A stretch of 40,021 bases of DNA from Peribolospora baueri. Taxonomy: Eukaryota > Basidiomycota > Peribolosporomycetes > Peribolosporales > Peribolosporaceae. Location: assembly GCA_029717555.1 (NCBI GenBank), contig JAMDHS010000130.1:1-40021 (forward strand), given 5' to 3'. The notes below the pieces were generated by a model. The model saw only the letters and a program-made list of their open reading frames with translations. It had not been told where the DNA came from and made no database searches. The translations under genes and the position numbers were made by a program. Numbering within the stretch: position 1 is the first letter of the stretch; every line of letters begins with the position of its first letter. Shown one piece after another: positions 22,343-32,329 of this stretch.

Positions 22343-22367
22343 GTCATGCCATGCACGCTGGCATGAC
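22343..22367. promoter_or_regulatory. inverted repeat, 9-bp arms with 7-base spacer
   Basis: The arms GTCATGCCA (22343-22351) and TGGCATGAC (22359-22367) are perfectly complementary around seven bases. It lies about 1.16 kb upstream of the zinc-finger start. It could be a binding site for a dimeric regulator or form a hairpin in RNA. No known site name is claimed. Confidence 0.45.
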
Positions 22368-22629
22368 CAACCGTCGGAGACGAAGCAAGCCGAGGGAGTG
22401 GACGGGGACGGGGACGGACGAACGGGGAGATGGGAAAAAGAAGCTCAAGAGTGGCGGCGGCGAAGCAGGAAGGAGGCCGTCGAGGCCTGGGAAAAAAATG
22501 AACGGAAGGAAGAGGCTGTGAAGCGAATCGGGAGGCTCTGTCGTCTGTAGTCAGGCTGCGTTGTGCATCGCATCGGCCGGGCGGTGACGGAAGGAGGAGG
22601 AACGAATGGAGAACAGCAACCGGCAGCGA

Positions 22630-22649
22630 CGAACGAACGAACGAACGAA
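22630..22649. repeat. GAAC microsatellite
   Basis: Four perfect GAAC units with a partial fifth. Confidence 0.8.
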
Positions 22650-24030
22650 GGAGCCGTCGAGGATCCGCACGGAAAAAAGGTTATGCTAGCACGATCGGTG
22701 CCGGATGGACGGACTGCAGCGAGCGGCGGTAGCAGTTAGTTAGACGTGCATCGGTCGTTGGGACGGCCCCGCCGACGGAGGGAGGGGGCAGGCGGGCGCA
22801 ATGAGCAGCAGCCAGCACCGCCAGCGGCCCGGGTCCGGCCGTGGCGAGAGAGGGCGGTGACGACGTGGCGGCAGAAAAAAACAGTCGGAGTGGGTGGGTT
22901 ACAGGTTAGTGGGTCAGTAGCGGGGGCTAGAAAAGGTAGGTTTGGGCGAAAACCCATGCCATACCGCGCATGGTCCACCAGCATTCCGTCGTTGCAGCCA
23001 GAAGGTAGGAAAGAAGGAAAAAAGGCAAGGGCGATCTTCCGAGCGGACCTTGCTAGCATAGCAGCTAACCTACCATCCCCGCCGTGGCCATGGTCGGGAA
23101 CCGAGTGGGGTGGCTGCAAGAAATGCCCCGACCAGAGGGAAACGCACGAAGAAAAGGGAAAGAAGGAAAGAGAGGAAAGAAGGATTGTGCGTGCGTGCAG
23201 CGATGGATGCCCCCACCCACCCACAGCGCGCGCGTGGGCAGCGGAGGAAAGCACGGCCCGTCGCTATGCTGACTAATGGACGCCTTCTCACACCACCACC
23301 ATGCCATGCCCGTCGGTCTCCATCTCCATCTCCGTCCCCGCTCGCTGTGCAGTGCGCGGCGTCGTCTGGACGTCTGTCTCTGTAACGACGATGATGGGTA
23401 CACCTGCGACCGTGCGCGGACGGACGAGGTCCGACCCCGACTCGGTCGACCCGTCAACGTACGTGGCCGCCCCAGCCCGTCGTCGTCACCTGTCCCGCCC
23501 CTTGTCCTGCGCCTCCGCCTCCTTGCCTCCGCACGGCCGTGGATGATGCCGTTCTATCGTCCGAAACGCGCGCCGGGGTCGTCACCGTCGTCGGCGCCTT
23601 TGCTCGTCGTCCGTCGCACTCGTTCGTTCGTGTTGTCATGCTCTTTCCTTCTCTCTCACCCATCGAATCAAAATCGAAATCGAATCGAGCGAGATGCACG
23701 GCGGAAATCAGACGAAAAGGGGAGCCCGACATCGAGCCCGTTAAACGTACCGCCCATCCCTTTCCTGGAAGCCAGATGGAGCAGGAGATGGGACGGGCTA
23801 GGGCGAACCTTGGCCAACCGGACCCAGAGGAGAACCGGACCGCTCCTCTGGGTCCATCCTCCCTTCCCTTCGCTCTCCTCCTCGTCTTCGTCCTCGTCCT
23901 CGTCCCCGGTGTGTTTGCTTGCCGGTCCGGACCGACGACGCCTGCTTTCCACGGACCACGCAAGGGGGGCGGAGGACGGACGGACGGACGGAAAATCGGT
24001 CGGCCCATTCCTTCTCCACATCGAGTGGAA

Positions 24031-24044
24031 GACGTACGTACGTC
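24031..24044. promoter_or_regulatory. 14-bp perfect palindrome
   Basis: GACGTACGTACGTC reads identically on both strands. It contains overlapping ACGT cores such as bZIP proteins bind, but it may also simply be a short ACGT repeat. Confidence 0.35.
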
Positions 24045-24713
24045 AAGAGCCTATCCTCCTGCCCTTCGCCCGAACACACATAATTTTCCGTAAGACGATG
24101 AGCGGCGCGCGATGAGCCAAACTCTACTCGCTCGGTCGCGGGAAACCGCAACGACGTTCGCTGGGCTACTAGAGTTGGGAACGAGCGCTCGTCCGTCCGC
24201 CCGCGACGAAGGAATGTGCTTAGAGTGGGACGAGGCTGTACTGGGAGCTTTGTTGCCCGCCTCCATCTCATCTCAGCCTCTCTGCGAGGGCCGCAGCGAA
24301 GGAAACGACGGCGGTGAGAAGGGAGCGAGCGCACCCGGATTGGTCTTAGTGCATCGCCATCCACCGGCCCATTTCGCCCACTTTCTCACCTAATCCCTCA
24401 TCCCAGCGACGTTGCCCGGCTTGGGGACGCGCGGGCCTTTCCCAAACCTTAAACTCCATCCTTCTTAGCTCCCGCCCACCCGTTTCTTCTCCCTCTTCTT
24501 TCTCGCCCTCGCCGTCTCTCCCGCGCCGGCCAAGCATCCATGACGCCATTCTTGATCCGCCCCCTTTCTGCCTTAACGCGCAGCGATGCGATGGGGTACG
24601 TTGCTGTCTTCCACGCGCATCTGTCATGCGCGTAGAAGACGGGCGCAGTACCGGCGGTCGACGGACAAGCGAGCGCGGGCGGGTGGAACATAGATGGATG
24701 GATGGGATGGTTT

Positions 24714-24730
24714 TTGACATGACATGTCAA
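24714..24730. promoter_or_regulatory. 17-bp palindrome with single central base
   Basis: TTGACATG and CATGTCAA are perfect inverted arms around one A. The local sequence is more AT-rich than its surroundings, so the symmetry is not explained by GC-rich simple repeats. A dimeric DNA-binding protein site is plausible but unproven. Confidence 0.4.
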
Positions 24731-25680
24731 CAAAGTTTTTGCCCACATGCACACGCCGTCGGTGCAAAAAGCGCAAGGCGGACGGACGGGATCGGACGAC
24801 GCGACGGGTTAGCGTCCAGCTGGTTAGCGCCCGACGGGAAGAGAAGGAAGCCAGACGACGGACTCTCGCTGCCGCCGCCGCGTTCCCACCCATCCACACG
24901 GGCGGAGGGGCGTGTAGACAGACGACAGACTGCCACCCTCACACGCCACACCGGCGTTCCGGCTCACTGGCGGACGGTCCAAGTTGGAAACGAGACGAAC
25001 AAGCGCTCGCTCCGCGAATTTTTTTTTTTTGGCGTGAAGCACATTTCACCGAATGGCTTTGCGCAGCGGGAACTATCAAGCTCGGCGGGAATGAATGGAC
25101 CTTTTTTTCAAGTAAATAAGCAACTTGTGTGTGCATGTGCGCTGCGCTCGCCCGCGATCGCCATGGCGGGACGAGACGAGATGGGACGGATGGTAAGGGA
25201 ACGTGGGGCGGCAAAACAAAAACGAAGTAGAGCACAGGTGGCAGTCGGCCGAGGAAGCGGAAAGTCAGTTCAGCGTCGGGAAGGACGGATGGATCGGATC
25301 GGGCGAGGTGGGAGGGTGCGACGTGGGTGGTCGGCGGACGGAAGACGGATGGAAAGATGTTTCCCTTCCGCAGAGGCCCATCTCGACGGGGCAGGTCGTG
25401 TTAGGTAGCGTTGATGAGCGGAACGGGTCGCCATCGCGTCGCCGTCGTCGTCGACTGGCCCATGAACGCCCTGTCGACGTTCCAGCGTCAGCGTCATGTG
25501 TGCGCCGGCGTCTTCCCAAGGCGGGGGGGCGGGCGGGCTTGGGACGGGCTTCAAGATTCGATTGGATTCGGTTAGATGTCTCAGTCGTGTCTCAGGAACT
25601 CATTTACGTTGCGCGGGCCCACCGAGCCAAGGAACTCCCCGTTGCTTCGTTCCTTCTCCAACCTCGCCGACCCGCCTCCT

Positions 25681-25740
25681 ATCTTTCTTTCTTTCCTTCT
25701 TTCCTTCGTTCGTTCGTTCGTTCGTTCTTTCCTTCCCTCG
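25681..25740. repeat. TTTC/TTCG microsatellite
   Basis: Interrupted TTTC and TTCC units flank five TTCG copies at 25705-25724. Confidence 0.85.
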
Positions 25741-26775
25741 TCCCTCTCCACAAAGAACCGGCCTTGTTGAGCTGGATGGACGTGGCAGACGAGCCGACTG
25801 GAAGTCCGCATGTACGTGGGCGCGCAACGCCAGGCACTCGCGGAACTGCGGTCGGTAAGTTAGGCCCAACGCTAAACCTCTAGACCTCCCGGAGCTATCC
25901 GGAGCGCGCCGGCCGCCCTGACGGTGGAGACAAACTTTATTGGCCGCCCTAAATCGGGGCCGACCCACTTCATCCGCCGGTGAGAGAGCCCGACCACCGA
26001 CGGCCGCTCGGCCGTCCCTTCACGCCCTCGTCCTCGTCGGAGGAGATCGGAGAGGGTGGATGGGATGGAGAGCAGGGGAAGGCGCGAGGGATCGTTGTTT
26101 GCTTGCACGGAGAGGCGCGCACCGCCGCTGTGTCGAGGTTGCCCGAGTCGAGTGAGTGCCCTGCCTCGCCACCGGTGGCGGCGAATGTCACTCGCTATGA
26201 CATGAGAGGGCGTCGCCTCTTCTTCTTTCTTCCGGCCCTTCTTCTCTCCTTTTCTTCCATTTTACCTCTGTCGCCGCTACACGAACTCGCACGCCAGCAT
26301 TCACCGCCTTGCACGGATTCGCGCGACCAGCCCCGCGGCGGCGCTGTGCGGGTGGATCGGGAGAATCTTCAGCGAATCGGGCGCGCCGGCGTCCCAAGTT
26401 GGGCCCCTGCCGATCTGACTATGACTAGCCTGGCAGCGACGCGACCTGTAACTAACACGACTACCACCGCCAGGCCCATTACCTCTTTTCTTCCCACTCG
26501 CCCGCCGGCTCGCTGCCGCTTGCCGAAGTGTATCCATCGGCACCGGCACTGGCACCGGCACCGGCGTGCGTCCATGCAGTGGAAGCTTGCGCACTGCCCG
26601 CCCCCCTCCATCTATGTACGATACGGCGGCGGCTGCTCTAGAGTCAACGCAGGGCGCCTACGGTGGGCCGATGGATGGATGGATGGCTGACAGGTGGGTG
26701 GAGCGCAGCGGCGGCGTAAATGGTCTGGTCTGTCATGTGCTGCCTTCTTCCCTCGTCGGCCCACTTGGCTCCGCA

Positions 26776-26799
26776 GACATGGACATGGACATGGACATG
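26776..26799. repeat. GACATG hexanucleotide repeat
   Basis: Four perfect copies of GACATG in tandem. Confidence 0.85.
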
Positions 26800-26903
26800 G
26801 ACGAAGGATGGAGGCGGAGGACATCGACCGACCCTGCGTCAGCGCTCCTCCACTCGCGCCCGCCGCCGTCGCGCGCCTCTCTCTGTCCCTTGCGAACCCC
26901 CTC

Positions 26904-26924
26904 TTCTTCTTCTTCTTCTTCTTC
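26904..26924. repeat. TTC trinucleotide repeat
   Basis: Seven TTC units inside a longer pyrimidine-rich run. Confidence 0.8.
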
Positions 26925-27716
26925 CTCTCACGTGCGCGCACGTCGTTCAGCGGCAAGGCGGGTCCCGTAGCGTCGGCGCCTCGTAGGAAGGTGGTTCGCT
27001 AACTCGAAACTCCTCCATGCACCCGCAACTCGCCCACGCCGACTTACATACATCCTATCCTCGCTCGCTCGCCCGCCCAGCCACTCCACCAATGAACCCC
27101 TTTCCTTTCGTCGCTCCCACTCCCACCAGCCTGGACCCACCACCCACCTTGCTTCCGCGCCGGCCGTCCAGTCCGTCGACTAGACGATGACGATCGTGAT
27201 GACTATCCCCTCTTACTCTCTCACGCTTCCTAAGCCACCTCCACCTCTCGCCCAGCTTGCCAGCCGTCTCTCCATCCCCTTCCGATTCCAAGACTCGCTG
27301 GAGGCGTTTTCTCCTGCTTCTCAGGTTCGCATCCCAAGAAAGACGGGCGAACGACGCCGGACGTCGGACGTCGGACCGGACCGAGAGAGAGCGAGCTGAA
27401 CACCCGCTCGCCCACATCCATCAGCGTCCGTGTCTCGGCAGATCACCTCACCAACTTCAGCACCGTTCGCAGCGGACGACCGGTGACGGAGAAATGAAGG
27501 GCTTCTCTGAAATTGCATATATGTACAAACACCTAATTTCCGTCGTTGCGAAGCCCGGGTGGCTGGTCGCGCCGTACTCCGCTGGTCTGGTCGCATTCCT
27601 GGGACGTCCCGCAGTGGCGGTACCATGTCCTAAGGTCCGTCGTTCGCCGCGGCAGGCTGCCCAGCTCCCAAGCCCTGAGTGATGACCGCCCGTCTATCTC
27701 TGAGCGACGAATGGAT

Positions 27717-27754
27717 GAATGAATGAATGAATGAATGCATAAATGGATGGATGG
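27717..27754. repeat. GAAT and ATGG microsatellites
   Basis: Five perfect GAAT units (27717-27736), followed a few bases later by ATGG units to about 27754. Confidence 0.85.
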
Positions 27755-28039
27755 TCACACTTGGCTCTCGCGCGCCTAGAGCTCTCTTGTCCTTCGTCTC
27801 CCAGGAGAACGGCCCGGCTGGAAGCTGAGACTTGACGCGGGCCGCTCACCCATGTTCCACTCGACGGCCCTGAGCCAGAGCTAACTCATCTATGCGCTCC
27901 ATCATTCATCACCGCGGACTTGACCGTCGCGCGCCAAGACATCCAAACATCCATCAAGGTCAGACTCGGCGGCAAACATACAGATCACCGCGGCGAGCGA
28001 GAGCCAGTCTATCCAAGACTCGCTCCGCCGCCCATCGTT

Positions 28040-28664
28040 TCAGTTTCCTCCAATGGCTTGCCGTTCTCGAAGATGCTCTAGCTTGCTGATCAATTCCTGT
28101 CGTTCAGAAGACAATTGAAAGTGCGCTCGTTGGAGGCTGGCCGCCGCGATTCCGAGACAGTAAACAGTGCGTCCGAGACAGTAATCAAGGCCGAGTCGAC
28201 GAGCTAGTTCAGCAATATGAAAGGCGGACGAAGCGCCAATCATCCCCCAACCAAACCGTTTTTCCAGAACGTTCGCTCACCTTTGCAACCTCTCAGCCTT
28301 CTCCCGGTCTTCGCGTGCCGCCCGCTGCCGTTCCGTCTCACTGACCAGCTCGGCCTCCTGCTCCTTGGCCAGCCGATCGATCGAACGCAGCTGCTGTCGC
28401 TCTCGGACGTACATCCCGAACAGATAGCCCGCTAGAAAGGAATGGGGAAGAACGCAAGGCATGAGCAGCATGGTATGGTGAGCAGGGCGGCAAACCAAGA
28501 CGAACAGCGGACGTCAAACTAGGTGTCCGTCCGTCCATCACTTCGGCGCCGCCAGGCACATCGCCAAGCCAGCAAAGAAAAGTGATCTCGAGCGCCGGTG
28601 ATTGCTCACTCGGGAGGAGGACCACGGCCGTCCCAGCGGCAAGGTACCGTTTCAGCGAGGCCAT
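28040..28664 (-). CDS. small membrane-anchored coiled-coil protein, family unknown
   Basis: Three exons on the minus strand, 28664-28610, 28431-28281 and 28136-28040, give exactly 100 aa. The frame is kept across introns of 178 and 144 bp with GTGAGC donors and CTAG and CCAG acceptors. The N-terminus has one short hydrophobic segment (about residues 6-27, ending GYLFGMYV) after a basic start. From about residue 30 the chain is a highly charged, heptad-like helix rich in Arg, Glu, Gln and Leu to the end. This resembles single-pass proteins of the mitochondrial inner membrane or small assembly factors, but I do not recognise a family. The third-exon acceptor was chosen for frame and helix continuity. 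It shares a 200-bp promoter with DPH6. Confidence 0.6.
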
Positions 28665-28864
28665 GCGTAGAATCTACGCTTGATGAAGGAAAGACAGCGA
28701 AAGGGCAGAGGAGACGCAGAGGGAGGAGCGAGTTTGCCCGACGTTGGGGCCAAGTTCGCACAGGCCGCAGTCTTTGGGAGCTGACGTCCATTTCCCATTC
28801 TTGCCTCCCGAACCTTCGCAAGAAGGAGCCTGGGACGGTTGGAGAAACTGGTGTCTGGGCAAAG
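28665..28864. promoter_or_regulatory. divergent promoter of DPH6 and the coiled-coil gene
   Basis: Only 200 bases separate the two ATGs. A CRE-like half-palindrome, TGACGTCC, lies at 28782-28789. There is no TATA box. The closeness implies shared regulation, an inference from spacing only. Confidence 0.5.
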
Positions 28865-31800
28865 ATGAAGGTGGTCGGCCTTCTGTCTGGCGGGAAGGAT
28901 AGCTGTTACAATCTCTGCCACTGCGCCAAGAATGGCCACCAAGTCGTGTGTCTGGCCTCGCTAGGACCGCCGCCTGGACAAGGTGAGCCCACCGTCTGAC
29001 AGCCTTGCCGTGTGAGTCCGCGGTGACAAGCCGTGAATCAAGGGGGTGTAAAGCTGACGAATGGGCCGTCTCCGTGTATGAAGATGAGCTTGACTCTTAC
29101 ATGTACCAGACCGTCGGCCAGGACGCCGTCCATCTCGTCGCCGCTGCCCTCGACTTGCCTCTGTATCGCAGAGTTATCACGGGCACGGCACTCGAATTAG
29201 GCGCCGAGTACGGTAGCCGTTCGGGAGAACACGCTGCCGCCATTTCCTCATCGAATGGCGGGCAGAGTGTCAAAGGGGACGAGACGGAAGACCTTTACGA
29301 GCTTTTGAAGGACGTCAAGGTACGTTATCTATTTGCCCGCCCGCTTTTGGCGCGAGGCGTGGAGAGAGCCACGTCTCGGCCTATTTTCTGTCGGCGCTGT
29401 TACTGAACGTCTTGCTCGTCGTCGGTCTGCTTTGCCTCTTTTTACGGGGACAGAGTAGACACCCAGATGTAGAGGCGGTGTCCGTTGGTGCGATCCTATC
29501 AAACTACCAGCGAGTGCGCGTGGAACAGGTGTGCGTCCACCGAGCACGCTCTTCCAGCGGGCTGCTTGCTCTCCCTGAAACCATGCCCCCCTCGCTTTCT
29601 CTCGTCCAGCGCTTCTCGCTTGTCTCTGACCGTGTTGGCGTTCCTCTGGCAACGAGATCAATCCGAGCTACTTGCTGAGATGATTGCCGCTGGCATGGAG
29701 GCCGTTTTCATCAAGGTCGCGGGCATTGGACTGAACGAGCGCCATCTTGGGAAAACATTGGCGCAAATGCACGGGACGCTAGAGAGTCTGGTGAGCGTCT
29801 CTCTCCCGAAGCGGTGGTTGCCCCAGTCCAGCGCCGTTGAACTCGTCTACCCTTGTCTTTCTAGAACTCTCGATTCGGCTCGCACGTCTGCGGCGAAGGT
29901 GGGGAGTACGAGACCTTGACTCTCGACTGCCCTTTGTTCAAGAAGCGCATACAGCTGTGCGTGTCCCTTTCAAGGTGTGCTTGGTAGCGGAGCCCTTATC
30001 CGAGCACGCGCCTCATGTGCCCTTAAACATATTTTGTAGCGAGGAGACAGAGACTGTCATTCACTCGGACTCGGCGTTCGCCTCGGTCTCGTACATACGG
30101 GTCAAGCGGGCCAGCTTGGTGGGAAAGGGGGACGACAGCACTGACCTCGTCGACCTCCGGACACCTGCCACTTTGGACGACGAAGGTGCAAGACTCCTAG
30201 CCAAGTTGGAGGGCCAGGTGAGCGGTCTGGGACGGGTAGTATGGGACTCGCCAGTGGGGACTAATTAGATCTCCACTGTTCTCGCTTTTGCCCAGCTCCG
30301 TTCCACCGATGAACTTGATAGGGACGAGTCGCAGGGGATCGCCTCACCTGTTGAAAGGCAGGACGTGTCCCTCCCTCCATCGTTCGGTAAATGGAGCATC
30401 TCTCGAAGAGGTCGATGGGTGGCCATTGGCAATATTTCAGCCCTTTCTGCGGGATCCAGCGAGGCTTACGGTCTCAACGATGAAGTCGACCGGGTGTTCG
30501 CCCAGCTGCAAGGTGAGAACACTCTCCCTGAACAAGTATTCCTGTTTCAGACAAACCCATGGCGCCTGCTGTCCGTCTTCCCCTTACAGATGCACTCTCG
30601 ACTGTCGGGCTCCATCTCTCTCATATCGCCCACATCAACCTTTACCTGTCTTCGATGTCGCATTTCCCCGTCGTCAATGCGGTGTATAAAACCTTTTTCG
30701 GCAGTTCGCCCCCCTCCCGCGCTTGCGTCGGTGTCGGGCCGTCACTCACAGGCAACGTACGCATGGACGTCTTCGCGTTCGACGACCGGTGTCTGAATAA
30801 AGGGTCTAGGAGGAGAAGAAGGGCGCTTCACGTCCAAGGCATGAGCTACTGGGCTCCTGCCAACATCGGCCCGTATTCTCAGGCTGTTTCTGTGAGTGTA
30901 TGAAAGCGACCGCAACGTCAAGGTGCCTACCTTTGAATCGTCTTATCTCACAACCGTATCTGTGCCTCCACATTCGACGGTCAGGTCAACGAGCGCGTCT
31001 TTGTCGCAGGACAAATCGGTCTCTTGCCATCCTCTCTGATCCTACCATCCCCTTCTACTCATGGAAGCGCCGACGAAGCCTTCGCAGTTCAAGCTGCCCT
31101 TTCTTTGCAGCACGTTCGTCGCATTTTGCGCGCGTTCAGAGAGAGTGCTCCCGGTTCTGATGAGCAGGAGGGTGGACTGTGCTGGCTCTCTGCACAGGGT
31201 GTGGACGATAGAAGGGCCCTTGAGGCGGCAAGGCTTGCTTGGACAGAGCACGTCGGAGAGGTGAGCAGTGCCTTCCTTCTGCTCTTTGTGCCTCTTTGAT
31301 TTCAGTGACGGTGCTCACCTGGGCGTTTGCCCATGTGGTCTTCGACCTCGCAGTCACAGAAATTACCGGTCCTGTTTCTGACCTTGCCGCCCGCCGCGCT
31401 GCCCAAAGGAGCGGGAGTCGAGTGGCAGGTGGCAGTGCACACCGGAGTCAAAGTACCGAAGGCGCCTGCCGAAGGCGAATTGGACGAGGAGGATGACGAA
31501 GGTGATGAACAATGTAGCTTCGAACGTTGCGAAGGTGAGCACAGTATCTAGCGGCGAGGACACGCTTATCCGGGAGTGTGCCTGACGAAAACCATCCCCT
31601 CTTCTTGTATCCGCTCTTGGCTTCCAGGGCGCGTGTCAGAGGAGTCCGCATCCCTGGTCTGGAACAGCGTCGTCTCTGTCGACGGCGATGCATCTTTCGG
31701 CACAATTGCCTTCCGAGGCTCTTCGTCAGGGCTGAGCGGAAAGCTGACCGATCTGTGCGAGAAGCTCCGCAACGCCGTTTCTTTGAGGGTGTTCTACTCA

Positions 31801-32102
31801 GCAGGCCACCAGAGCTCAGGTGAGACGCGATAGTGAAGAATCAGACAAAGGATTACACCACAACGCGATCGCGTGACGCGTACTGAAGTCGGATCAACAC
31901 CCTTTCCACGCCGTCCGCGCTTTATCCCTCCCGTGCAACAACAGCCATTGCGCTCTTATCGGTCTTGTTCCCCGCGTCTACTGAGCCGTCATCCGTTCCT
32001 GCCATCACGCCCATTCCGGTCGTTTCCATCGACACGGTGCAAAGGGACGGGGCGGCATCTTGGGAGGTGGGCCTGTGTTGGTTCGGTGGCGAGGGCAGAT
32101 GA
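28865..32102 (+). CDS. DPH6: diphthine-ammonia ligase DPH6
   Basis: Twelve exons: 28865-28982, 29084-29319, 29454-29530, 29610-29790, 29865-29956, 30040-30217, 30296-30512, 30590-30891, 30985-31260, 31354-31534, 31628-31819, 31945-32102; product 735 aa. The enzyme catalyses the last step of diphthamide synthesis on elongation factor 2, amidating diphthine with ATP and ammonium in the cytosol. The N-terminal alpha-hydrolase/PP-loop ATPase domain starts with SGGKDS at residues 8-13 and continues with LDSYMYQTVGQ, DVEAVSVGAILS, FLWQRDQSELL and GSHVCGEGGEYETLTLDCP. Two YjgF/RID-like domains follow at about 324-428 and 450-560, as in yeast Dph6. Length is close to the yeast protein (685 aa). Some donors are GTGCGT; these were fixed by frame and family conservation. 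The last small exon is supported by frame and TPIPV-type ending but is least certain. Confidence 0.95.
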
Positions 32103-32329
32103 ACGTGAATAGAGACCGGTGCTAGACGGACGATGCTGTCTGTGCCCTAGATAGATACCCCCGCGAGAATGGCGACACGCTTAAACAGGCCTTTTACCTT
32201 TACGGTGCTTTTGCCATGAAGAACGGTCAAGTTCACGAATTGCATTGAAGGGCAGATCATTTGTACACGCACTGCGTGTGGGTTTTACGGAACAGCAGCA
32301 AACCGGGGCACGGGCTTCGACGGCTTACT
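32103..32329. terminator. convergent 3' region of DPH6 and the sulfite oxidase gene
   Basis: These 227 bases lie between two converging stop codons, so both transcripts must end or overlap here. No canonical AATAAA is evident; AATAGA at about 32109 is a weak candidate on the plus strand. Confidence 0.35.

Larger units (their letters stand above)
21187..28039. other. 6.85-kb region without a convincing gene
   Basis: Most of this lies upstream of the zinc-finger gene and probably contains its promoter and a long leader. Near 21340-21660 the plus strand is GA-rich, that is CT-rich on the coding strand of that gene, as in fungal promoters. Many short frames are open on both strands because the GC content is high, but none shows conserved motifs or consistent splicing. 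A frame from an ATG at 27494 (62 codons) is the least bad candidate and still unconvincing. Simple repeats and perfect palindromes are listed separately. A long non-coding RNA here is possible but cannot be seen from sequence. Confidence 0.55.

Noticed and set aside
23276-24115. 279-codon forward frame
   Set aside because: Composition is Arg/Ser/Pro-rich repeat-driven translation with no motif and overlapping open frames on the other strand.
27494-27682. 62-codon frame with ATG at 27494
   Set aside because: No signal peptide, motif or splice context, and it lies in repeat-rich DNA.
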